In this document: piece after piece, positions 1-6,036 of the stretch | Position numbering within the stretch: the first letter of the stretch is position 1 | Layout of the letters: every line of letters starts with the position of its first letter | DNA from: an uncultured Mucispirillum sp. | GTDB taxonomy: Bacteria > Chrysiogenota > Deferribacteres > Deferribacterales > Mucispirillaceae | NCBI GenBank assembly: GCA_947177675.1 | Contig: CAMWVK010000109.1 | Span: forward strand, 1 to 6,082 | DNA: 6,082 nt | Reading direction: 5' to 3' | The notes under the pieces: model-generated | Told to the model about the DNA's origin: nothing | The model's database searches: none | Seen by the model: the letters and a program-made list of their open reading frames with translations, nothing else | Program-made: the position numbers and the translations under genes

Positions 1-2
1 GA

Positions 3-776
3 ATATGTTCAGCGGTATGTGTAACAGGAATTATTAAAAATGATGATGAGCATTCACCATATATTGATGAAAAAAATGTTTATAAATGTATTTCCTGTGG
101 GCTTTGTGTTGCTTTCTGCCCTCATGAAGCATGTTATGTAGAAAATTTAGACCCTGTACAGTTCAGCAAAGTAAACAGAGATATGCTTGCTGCACCTGAT
201 CAGCTTGATATTTTTATAAAAACAAGAAGAAGTGTGCGTATTTTTAGAAAAAATACTGTAAATGATGAAACTATTAATAAAATAATGGATAATGTCCGAT
301 ATGCACCTTCTGCAAAAAATACACACAATAACAGATGGATTATTACTAAATCACGCGAAGAAACAGTTAAACTAGGTGATTTAGTTGCACAATATATGCA
401 GGAAAATTTAGACAATATGTCAGAAGAACATTCTTTACATTATAAACTTGTAACAAGGGCATATAAAAATGGAAAAGATATTATTATGAGAGAAGCTCCA
501 CATATTATTGTTTCTGTGCTGCCTGATAATTATGAGTGGAAAACAGAAGATGGCAGTATTGCTTTAACATATTTTGAGCTTGCTGCACATGCTCATAATA
601 TTGGCTGTGTATGGGCTGGTTATTTTACAAGTGCTGCAAGAGTATATAAACCATTAAGAGATGCTTTAAAACTTAAAGATGATGAATATATCGCAGGAGC
701 TCAGCTTTTTGGCAACCCAGTATATAAAACACGACAGATAACATCAAGAAAACCTAATAATATTACTTATTTATAA
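3..776 (+). CDS. 4Fe-4S ferredoxin / nitroreductase fusion protein, 5'-truncated
   Basis: This is the C-terminal 257 residues of a protein that begins before the window. The frame is open from base 3 to the TAA at 774-776. The first part is a bacterial-type two-cluster ferredoxin domain. The end of motif one is visible (Cys2, Cys6, with Val instead of the usual Pro after Cys6), followed by a full CxxCxxCxxxCP motif at residues 29-40. After it comes a nitroreductase-family FMN domain: RRSVRIF at 75-81 (the family's phosphate/flavin-binding arginine-serine start), PSAKNTHN at 102-109, GCVWAGYF at 201-208 and FGNPVYKTRQ near the C-terminus. Such fusions are common in anaerobes and probably pass electrons from a low-potential donor through the Fe-S clusters to FMN. 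The physiological substrate cannot be read from sequence. The ATG at base 183 (residue 61) is a weak start candidate, because coding similarity continues well upstream of it. The promoter lies outside the window. Confidence 0.93.
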   Translation: MCSAVCVTGIIKNDDEHSPYIDEKNVYKCISCGLCVAFCPHEACYVENLDPVQFSKVNRDMLAAPDQLDIFIKTRRSVRIFRKNTVNDETINKIMDNVRYAPSAKNTHNNRWIITKSREETVKLGDLVAQYMQENLDNMSEEHSLHYKLVTRAYKNGKDIIMREAPHIIVSVLPDNYEWKTEDGSIALTYFELAAHAHNIGCVWAGYFTSAARVYKPLRDALKLKDDEYIAGAQLFGNPVYKTRQITSRKPNNITYL

Positions 777-782
777 AAATTT

Positions 783-823
783 TAAGCCATGTAAACCATA
801 TATAATTTATAAGGCTTATTTTT
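783..823. terminator. Probable bidirectional rho-independent terminator between convergent genes
   Basis: Bases 783-788 (TAAGCC) pair with 813-818 (GGCTTA). After one A/A mismatch the stem continues with 790-795 against 806-811, including one G-U pair, around a loop of about 10 bases. On the plus strand the stem is followed at once by five Ts (819-823) and further T-rich sequence. On the minus strand a five-T run (complement of 775-779) follows three As. It sits in the only gap between the plus-strand nitroreductase gene and the minus-strand operon, so it can serve both. The stem has few G-C pairs, so its strength is uncertain. Confidence 0.65.
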
Positions 824-825
824 AT

Positions 826-1143
826 TTACAACTTTTTCTTTTTTGGAAATGGCAGCCTGTCATATAAAAAATTAAATATATTTGCTAGATATTCACTATC
901 TTCTAAATTATCAGCCTCCACCATATCTTTTGCATTTGGATAAGGTTTTGTAAGAATAAATTCATTCATAATAGACGAAAGATTATCAACATTTTTCAAA
1001 AGAAGTCTGTTATCATAAATACCTGCAATATTTTTACCATTATAATATATAAGATACTCACCCATCATAGATTTGTATGTAATATTATCTAAATCTGATA
1101 AACAGTCTAATATAAAATTAAGATATTCTTTTGATGAAGGCAT
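826..1143 (-). CDS. TfoX/Sxy family N-terminal-domain protein
   Basis: This 105-residue protein is a stand-alone TfoX N-terminal domain. Recognisable family blocks are an N-terminal SSKEYLNFIL helix, YKSMMGEYLIYYNGK at 23-37, AGIYDNRLLLK at 40-50, and a PYPNAKDMVEADNLEDSEYL segment at 67-86. A lysine-rich tail (PFPKKKKL) ends the protein, as in many members. It has no signal peptide or membrane segment and should be cytoplasmic. In gammaproteobacteria, full-length TfoX/Sxy works with CRP to induce competence genes. The function of single-domain proteins like this one in other phyla is not established, so no competence role is claimed. It is the last gene of the minus-strand operon, starting 8 bases after the YbhR-like permease stop. 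Its Shine-Dalgarno (1147-1153) overlaps that stop codon, which implies coupled translation. The family call is strong and the biological role is unknown. Confidence 0.88.
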   Translation of the reverse strand: MPSSKEYLNFILDCLSDLDNITYKSMMGEYLIYYNGKNIAGIYDNRLLLKNVDNLSSIMNEFILTKPYPNAKDMVEADNLEDSEYLANIFNFLYDRLPFPKKKKL

Positions 1144-1146
1144 AAA

Positions 1147-1153
1147 TTCCTCT
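1147..1153 (-). promoter_or_regulatory. Shine-Dalgarno of the TfoX-like gene, overlapping the upstream stop codon
   Basis: On the minus strand the sequence reads AGAGGAA followed by TTT and ATG. The first two bases (AG) are also the end of the TAG stop of the upstream permease gene (1152-1154). This fixes the TfoX-like start at 1143 and ties its translation to the exporter genes. Confidence 0.7.
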
Positions 1154-2273
1154 AATTTAATTTTTTTCTTAAATATAAAGCAGCAAGACTAATATATAAT
1201 ACACTTAATATAAATAATGCAAATGTAGGGTCTTCAAGCCTGTCAAAATAAAGACCTTTTAAAAATACACCTACAATTATATCAAGATAATACCGCATAG
1301 GGTTAATATATGTTATCCACTGTATTACTTCCGGCATATTAACTATAGGAAATGCAAAGCCAGAAAGAAGTATTACAGGAAAAATAATCATAAACATACT
1401 CATTGTTGCCTGCTGCTGAGTAGAACTGATTGCAGAAATTAAAAGCCCAATACCTAATGTGCACATTATATATAAAATTGATGCAAAAAGCAGCAGTGAA
1501 AAACTGCCTGTTACTTTTATACCAAACCAAAATACAGAAATAGCAATAATCAATAATACATCTATAAAACTAACGATTGCAAATGGTATGCTTTTACCAA
1601 TAATAAATTCCCATGCAGTAATAGGGCTTACTGTAAGCTGTTCTAATGTGCCTGATTCCTTCTCCTGCACTATTGCCATACCAGAAAGCATTACTGTAAC
1701 AATTATTAAAAGCATTGCAAGCATAGATGGCACAAAGAAATTTTTACTTTCAAAATCATCATTAAACCATGTTCTATACTCTACATTTACTCCCATACTG
1801 TTTTTAAAGCCAGTTTTACTTTCCACATATTCTACATTATATTTTGTAATAAGATTAACAATATATCCTGAAGCCATACCCGCATTTACAGAGTTAGTGG
1901 CATCTAATATAATCTGCACTGGTGCTGTTTTATTATTTTTAAGCTGCTCAGAAAAACCTTTTGGAATAACTATTATCATTAAAGCATTGCCGCCAAGCAC
2001 AAGTTCTTCTGCCTGATGCATATTAGATGCAGATACCTGTGTAAATATATTGCTTGAAAAAAATGAATCAATAAACTCATTACTTTCTATAGAATTATCC
2101 ATATTAACAATAGCTGTTTTTACTTCCTTTAAATCCATATTTACAGCATAACCAAGTAAAATAGCCTGTATTATTGGAACAGCAACAATTATTATACGCA
2201 TTTTTTTATCGCGTATAAGATAAATAAATTCTTTATAAAGCATTGCCATTAACCGATTCATTATATTTTTCAT
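1152..2273 (-). CDS. ybhR: ABC-2 type exporter permease, YbhR-like
   Basis: This 373-residue integral membrane subunit belongs to the ABC-2 (DrrB/YhiH/YbhR-type) exporter family. The architecture is a cytoplasmic amphipathic start (YKEFIYLIRDKK), TM1 at about 26-45, a large extracytoplasmic domain of about 130 residues (46-180), then a cluster of about five hydrophobic segments near 182-202, 227-250, 257-281, 291-309 and 349-367. Family landmarks are QEKESGTLEQLTVSPI at 203-218, just after TM2 and likely to be part of the ATPase-coupling region, and VIQWITYINPMRYYLDIIVGVFLKG at about 316-340. It starts 2 bases after the stop of the YbhS-like gene. The upstream GAGAG at 2281-2285 is a modest ribosome binding site, so coupled initiation is likely. 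It should pair with the YbhS-like permease as a heterodimer in the inner membrane. The symbol is assigned by family and by the same gene order as E. coli ybhGFSR. The substrate is not known. Confidence 0.9.
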   Translation of the reverse strand: MKNIMNRLMAMLYKEFIYLIRDKKMRIIIVAVPIIQAILLGYAVNMDLKEVKTAIVNMDNSIESNEFIDSFFSSNIFTQVSASNMHQAEELVLGGNALMIIVIPKGFSEQLKNNKTAPVQIILDATNSVNAGMASGYIVNLITKYNVEYVESKTGFKNSMGVNVEYRTWFNDDFESKNFFVPSMLAMLLIIVTVMLSGMAIVQEKESGTLEQLTVSPITAWEFIIGKSIPFAIVSFIDVLLIIAISVFWFGIKVTGSFSLLLFASILYIMCTLGIGLLISAISSTQQQATMSMFMIIFPVILLSGFAFPIVNMPEVIQWITYINPMRYYLDIIVGVFLKGLYFDRLEDPTFALFILSVLYISLAALYLRKKLN

Positions 2274-2275
2274 AA

Positions 2276-3406
2276 TTATGCTCTCAATTTAAATAACAGT
2301 CTGCACAACACAAGCAGTATTACAGAATAAAATATTAAAAAGCCTGCATTAACATATAAGTATTCTATCCCCACACCTTTTAAATAAAGTCCCCTTAAAA
2401 TATCTACAAAATATCTTGCAGGAAAAAGATATGTTATCCACTGTATTACTACAGGCATATTATTTATATCAAAAACAAATCCTGACAGTAAAAATGCAGG
2501 AAGCATTGTTGTAGTGGTTGTTACCTGACTTGATGCTAACTGGCTTTTCATAACAATACTTACAAAAATACCAAAAGAAAGCATACACATTAAAAATATG
2601 GTTGCAAATAAAAATACTAATAATGAGTTACCCATTAATGGAACATGGAAAAGAAACTCACCCATAAGTATGTATATTATAACATCTATTAAGCCTATTA
2701 AAAAATAAGTGATAAGTTTTCCTGTAATTACTTCTCCTTCTGTAACTGGTGTAGGAATAAGCTGCTCCATTGTGCCTGTTTCCCATTCTCTAGAAATAGT
2801 TAAAGATGTTAAAAAACCTGCAACAACTGACATAATAATGGCTACAAGACCAGGAAAAAGATAGTTTACACTTCTCATATCTTCATTAAACCAGTATCTA
2901 ATCTCTGGAATAACTGTTCCAAAAGACACATTTATCTGGTTATTTCTTAAAATATACTCTATAAATGACCTGTTATATTCGGCTGTAATTCCCGCCACAT
3001 AGTTCATAATAGATGATGCTGTTGTTATATCACTGCCATCAATAATTGCTTGAACTTTTGTATTATAATCAGTATTCAGTTCTTTTTCAAAATCGCTTTT
3101 AATAACAAGTATCATTTTAATTTTATTAGTATCAAGCAGATATTCTGCTTCTTCATAAGTAGATAAATGATAGTTTACATTAAATGCACTTGTTGCATCA
3201 AAATCTGCAGCATATTCTCTACTTTTCTCACTGTTAGAAAAATCAAGAACACCTATACTTACATTTTCCACATCAAGTTTTAATGCATAACCAAACAATA
3301 CAAGAAGTATCACTGGCACAAGTATAATAACCATAAGGCTTCTAATATCGCGAAACAGATGAATAAACTCTTTATAGCTTATGGCTTTTATTCTTCTTAT
3401 ACTCAT
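2276..3406 (-). CDS. ybhS: ABC-2 type exporter permease, YbhS-like
   Basis: This 376-residue inner-membrane permease has the same fold as its downstream neighbour: YKEFIHLFRD at 11-20, TM1 at about 22-41 (ending in the LLVLFGYAL signature), an extracytoplasmic domain of about 140 residues (42-180), and hydrophobic segments near 183-204, 231-250, 261-284, 300-312 and 354-372. The conserved coupling segment REWETGTMEQLIPTPVT lies at 206-222 and VIQWITYLFPARYFVDILRGLYLKG at about 320-344. The start is fixed by a four-base ATGA overlap with the upstream ATPase gene and by a good Shine-Dalgarno at 3415-3420. The two permeases are clearly paralogous but well diverged, as expected of obligate partners in a heterodimer. 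Symbol assignment rests on family membership and gene order. Which of the two equals YbhS is inferred from position only. Confidence 0.9.
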   Translation of the reverse strand: MSIRRIKAISYKEFIHLFRDIRSLMVIILVPVILLVLFGYALKLDVENVSIGVLDFSNSEKSREYAADFDATSAFNVNYHLSTYEEAEYLLDTNKIKMILVIKSDFEKELNTDYNTKVQAIIDGSDITTASSIMNYVAGITAEYNRSFIEYILRNNQINVSFGTVIPEIRYWFNEDMRSVNYLFPGLVAIIMSVVAGFLTSLTISREWETGTMEQLIPTPVTEGEVITGKLITYFLIGLIDVIIYILMGEFLFHVPLMGNSLLVFLFATIFLMCMLSFGIFVSIVMKSQLASSQVTTTTTMLPAFLLSGFVFDINNMPVVIQWITYLFPARYFVDILRGLYLKGVGIEYLYVNAGFLIFYSVILLVLCRLLFKLRA

Positions 3407-4329
3407 CTGTTTTGACCTCCAGCAAAGCTGACAAACACATCTTCTAATACAGCTTCTGCCTGTTCAACAGTATAACCTTTAAAGCCATTTTTATCTAAAT
3501 ATTTCATTATATCATTAGGTGTTAAATTAGATGATAAAATACGGATAGAATCAGAAAGCAGCCCTACATCAAAAACATTTTCCATTCTTAATATAGTTTG
3601 AGCTACATCGTATAAGCCAAACCCTTTTATTTTATACACATTCCATATCATTTTACTCGTTTTAAGTTCTTCTGGTGTGCCTATTTCTTTCAGTGTGCCT
3701 GAGCTTATCATAGCTATTCTATCACAATATTCAGCTTCGTCCATATAGTGAGTTGTTACAAATATTGTAACACCAATTGATGCAAAATTATAAATTAAAT
3801 CCCAGAAATTTCTTCTTGAAACAGGGTCTACACCTGATGTTGGCTCATCTAAAAAAATAATCTGTGGTTTATGAATAATAGCACATGCTAAAGAAAGCCT
3901 TTGCTTTATACCTGAAGAAAGACTTTTAGTTTTCACATGCTCATATCCATTTAGTTTAACCTGCTCAACAGCTTCATTTACAGCATCATTTATATTTTTA
4001 CCTGATACAGAATATAATTTTGCAAAAAACTTCATATTTTCATAAACTGTAAGCTCATCATATAAAGAAAATTTTTGGCTCATATACCCAATATTCTGCC
4101 TTACCATTCCAGGATTTTTTAAAACATCATATCCTGCAATAATACCTGTGCCTGAAGTGGGAGGTAAAATACCACATAACATTCTTATAGTTGTAGATTT
4201 ACCAGCACCATTTGCACCTAAAAATCCAAAAATCTCACCCTTTTCCACATCAAAAGTCACATCTGATACGGCAGTAAAATCACCAAATTTTTTTGTTAAA
4301 TTTTTAACAGATACGGCGATATTACTCAT
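3403..4329 (-). CDS. ybhF: ABC transporter ATPase 2, equivalent to the C-terminal half of YbhF
   Basis: This 308-residue nucleotide-binding subunit has Walker A GANGAGKST at 38-46, a Q-loop glutamine at 85 (YMSQKFSLY), Walker B IIFLDEP at 157-163, a D-loop GVD at 166-168 and an H-loop histidine at 194 (TTHYMDEAEYCDR). The signature motif is LSSGIKQ at 137-143 instead of LSGGxxQ. About 90 residues follow the core domain and end in the VLEDVF motif common to drug-export ATPases of this type. It hydrolyses ATP on the cytoplasmic face to drive the two permeases. It resembles the second ATPase domain of E. coli YbhF, including the altered signature and the THxMDEAEYCDR run, but here it is a separate gene. 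It overlaps the neighbouring genes by four bases at both ends. A strong AAGGAGG at 4340-4346 supports the start. The symbol denotes half of the YbhF protein. Confidence 0.93.
   Translation of the reverse strand: MSNIAVSVKNLTKKFGDFTAVSDVTFDVEKGEIFGFLGANGAGKSTTIRMLCGILPPTSGTGIIAGYDVLKNPGMVRQNIGYMSQKFSLYDELTVYENMKFFAKLYSVSGKNINDAVNEAVEQVKLNGYEHVKTKSLSSGIKQRLSLACAIIHKPQIIFLDEPTSGVDPVSRRNFWDLIYNFASIGVTIFVTTHYMDEAEYCDRIAMISSGTLKEIGTPEELKTSKMIWNVYKIKGFGLYDVAQTILRMENVFDVGLLSDSIRILSSNLTPNDIMKYLDKNGFKGYTVEQAEAVLEDVFVSFAGGQNR
3415..3420 (-). promoter_or_regulatory. Shine-Dalgarno of the YbhS-like permease, inside the ATPase 2 coding end
   Basis: GGAGGT on the minus strand lies 8 bases before the ATG at 3406. 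It is built from the Gly-Gly codons of the AGGQNR C-terminus of ATPase 2. It decides the permease start and supports translational coupling. Confidence 0.7.
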
Positions 4330-5246
4330 TTATATTCCCCCTCCTTATAAGTGAGGTATGTAAAAATGTCTTCTAATAAAGGGGATATAACTGATATTTC
4401 ATAATTATTGTTCAATAATGTTTTAAGGCTTTCCGCATAGTTTCTGCCTTTTGGTGCATGTATATGCAAAGCTGAACCAAAAGACCATACTTTACCATAT
4501 TTTGCAGGAATATTATCCATTATAGTGCGTACTTTTTCCCCTTTTACTTCAATAACATCTATATCTGGAAGTGACTGAAGATATTCTAAATGCCCACCTG
4601 CAATAATACTTCCTTTATTCATTAAATTGATAGTATTACATCTTTCTGCTTCATCAAGATAACTTGTAGCATAAACAATAGCTGTTCCATCCGAAGCAAA
4701 CCTGTTTAATATCTGCCAGAATTCTCTGCGGGATACAGGGTCTACTCCATTTGTAGGTTCATCTAATATTAATATTTTTGGTTCATGGATTAAGGCACAG
4801 CATAAAGCTAGTTTCTGTTTCATACCACCAGAAAGCCTGCCTGCAAGCCGAGAGCGGAACTTATACATTCCACTTGCTGTTAAAAGCATTTTTTTTCTAT
4901 CATTTATTTCTGATTTAGGAACACCCTGTAAATCTGCATAGAAATGAATATTTTCTTCTACACTCATATCTATATATAAACCAAATTTCTGGCTCATATA
5001 ACCAATACTTTTTCTTGCTCCGCGGTAATCTGTTAAGGCATTTACACCATTAATAAATAAAGAACCACTATCAGGCAGGGAAACTGTAGATAATATACGC
5101 ATAGCTGTAGTTTTACCTGCACCATCAGGTCCTACAATGCCAGAAATCTCTCCCTGCTTTACAGAAAGAGAAAAATCTACTAACGCATGGTTATCTCCAA
5201 AGGATTTTGATAAGTTTTCAGAAATAATCAATTCTGATTTAGACAT
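4326..5246 (-). CDS. ybhF: ABC transporter ATPase 1, equivalent to the N-terminal half of YbhF
   Basis: This 306-residue nucleotide-binding subunit has Walker A GPDGAGKTT at 39-47, a Q-loop glutamine at 86 (YMSQKFGLY), a canonical signature LSGGMKQ at 138-144, Walker B ILILDEP at 158-164 with the catalytic glutamate at 163, and a D-loop GVD at 167-169. The H-loop position holds Ser195 (ATSYLDEAERC) where most ABC ATPases have histidine. A C-terminal extension of about 90 residues ends in LLEDIF. The GPDGAGKTT and TSYLDEAE sequences are hallmarks of the first ATPase domain of E. coli YbhF, as I recall it. The protein therefore pairs with ATPase 2 as a split version of that fused protein. It starts 4 bases after the membrane fusion protein stop, with AGAGGAA at 5254-5260 as ribosome binding site, and overlaps ATPase 2 by four bases. 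The symbol denotes half of YbhF. Confidence 0.93.
   Translation of the reverse strand: MSKSELIISENLSKSFGDNHALVDFSLSVKQGEISGIVGPDGAGKTTAMRILSTVSLPDSGSLFINGVNALTDYRGARKSIGYMSQKFGLYIDMSVEENIHFYADLQGVPKSEINDRKKMLLTASGMYKFRSRLAGRLSGGMKQKLALCCALIHEPKILILDEPTNGVDPVSRREFWQILNRFASDGTAIVYATSYLDEAERCNTINLMNKGSIIAGGHLEYLQSLPDIDVIEVKGEKVRTIMDNIPAKYGKVWSFGSALHIHAPKGRNYAESLKTLLNNNYEISVISPLLEDIFTYLTYKEGEYK
4340..4346 (-). promoter_or_regulatory. Strong Shine-Dalgarno of ATPase 2 inside the ATPase 1 coding end
   Basis: AAGGAGG on the minus strand, 10 bases before the ATG at 4329, is the best ribosome binding site in the window. It is read in ATPase 1 as the first codons of its KEGEYK C-terminus. It marks ATPase 2 as a genuine independently initiated gene, not a frameshifted half of a fusion. 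Confidence 0.75.
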
Positions 5247-5250
5247 TAGA

Positions 5251-6036
5251 TTATTCCTCTAAAAATGCATCTGCTGGAATACCCGGTTTTAAGATACCTT
5301 TTGTATCTGTAATTTCTATTTTAACTTTATAAACAAGTTTCACTCTTTCTTCTGTAGTGTAAATTTGTTTTGGAGTAAACTCTGCTTTATCAGAAATAAA
5401 AACAACTTTCCCTTCAAATTTTTCATTTGGCATACTATCAATTCTTATAATCATTTTCTGACCAAATTTAACAGCATCAGCTTTCGTTTCAGGAAGGTAT
5501 GCTCTAAGCCAAAGTCTTTCTGTATCTCCAATAGAAAATACAGGAGCACCTGCTGCAACAACTTCACCTTCTTCTTTATAAGCTGCTAAAATTACACCAT
5601 TTAATGGTGCATTAAGTTTAGTGTATGATAACTGATAATCAGCCAATTCCCTGTTTGCAGATGCTGCATCAAGCTGAGCTTGAGTTTTCTCTAATAAATT
5701 TTTATTAGTAGTGCCTGCTTTTTTTAAGCTGGCTTTTAATTCTTCTAAGCCCCATTTAGCTATATCTTCATTAGCCTTAGCCATTTTCTGCTGAGTTAAA
5801 TATGTTTCATTATTTAATTCTGCAAGAAGCTGGTCTTTCTTAACAGTCATTCCTTCTGAAAAGTATCTGTGTGAAATAGTTCCTGGCACTTTAAAAGCAA
5901 CATCAACCTGTGTCATCTGTATTTCACCAGAAAGTTTAAAAACACTATCTGCTTTTTTATAAAAATATCTATATCCTACAAAAAATCCTATTGCTAATAC
6001 TGCAATAACAACAAGTAAAATAATCACTTTTTTCAT
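5251..6036 (-). CDS. ybhG: HlyD/YbhG-type membrane fusion protein of the ABC exporter
   Basis: This 261-residue periplasmic adaptor is anchored in the inner membrane by an N-terminal hydrophobic helix (about 4-24, preceded by MKK). No lipobox cysteine is present, so it is an uncleaved anchor or a signal sequence, not a lipoprotein. The first lipoyl-like half lies at about 36-72 (VDVAFKVPGTISHRYFSEGMTVKKDQLLAEL). A helical hairpin rich in Ala, Leu, Lys and Gln follows at about 73-138, then the second lipoyl half at about 140-170 (KLNAPLNGVILAAYKEEGEVVAAG) and a beta-barrel region to the end, with the EFTPKQIYTTEERVKLVYKVKI block typical of YbhG-like proteins at about 219-240. It should connect the permease pair to an outer-membrane TolC-type channel, which is not encoded here. 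It is shorter than E. coli YbhG (about 330 residues), mainly through a shorter hairpin. The start at 6036 follows AGGTG at 6041-6045. It is the first operon gene visible. The symbol rests on domain layout and gene order. Confidence 0.9.
   Translation of the reverse strand: MKKVIILLVVIAVLAIGFFVGYRYFYKKADSVFKLSGEIQMTQVDVAFKVPGTISHRYFSEGMTVKKDQLLAELNNETYLTQQKMAKANEDIAKWGLEELKASLKKAGTTNKNLLEKTQAQLDAASANRELADYQLSYTKLNAPLNGVILAAYKEEGEVVAAGAPVFSIGDTERLWLRAYLPETKADAVKFGQKMIIRIDSMPNEKFEGKVVFISDKAEFTPKQIYTTEERVKLVYKVKIEITDTKGILKPGIPADAFLEE
5254..5260 (-). promoter_or_regulatory. Shine-Dalgarno of ATPase 1 inside the membrane fusion protein end
   Basis: AGAGGAA on the minus strand lies 7 bases before the ATG at 5246. 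It overlaps the final Leu-Glu-Glu codons of the membrane fusion protein, directly before its TAA. Confidence 0.65.

Noticed and set aside
200..415. Minus-strand open frame of 71 codons opposite the nitroreductase
   Set aside because: It is antisense to a strongly conserved nitroreductase region, and the product is low-complexity hydrophobic.
1459..2016. Plus-strand open frame of 185 codons opposite the YbhR-like permease
   Set aside because: It lies wholly antisense to a well-supported permease gene. Its predicted product looks like a mirror of AT-rich hydrophobic coding sequence, and it has no recognisable domain.
4326..4346. Programmed frameshift that would fuse ATPase 1 and ATPase 2
   Set aside because: A -1 slip at the AAA codon before the TGA would join the frames, but no X-XXY-YYZ slippery heptamer is present. 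The strong AAGGAGG before the ATG is better explained by independent initiation.
5365..5589. Plus-strand open frame of 74 codons opposite the membrane fusion protein
   Set aside because: It is a shadow of the real gene. Its Phe/Asn/Cys-rich product has no family resemblance.
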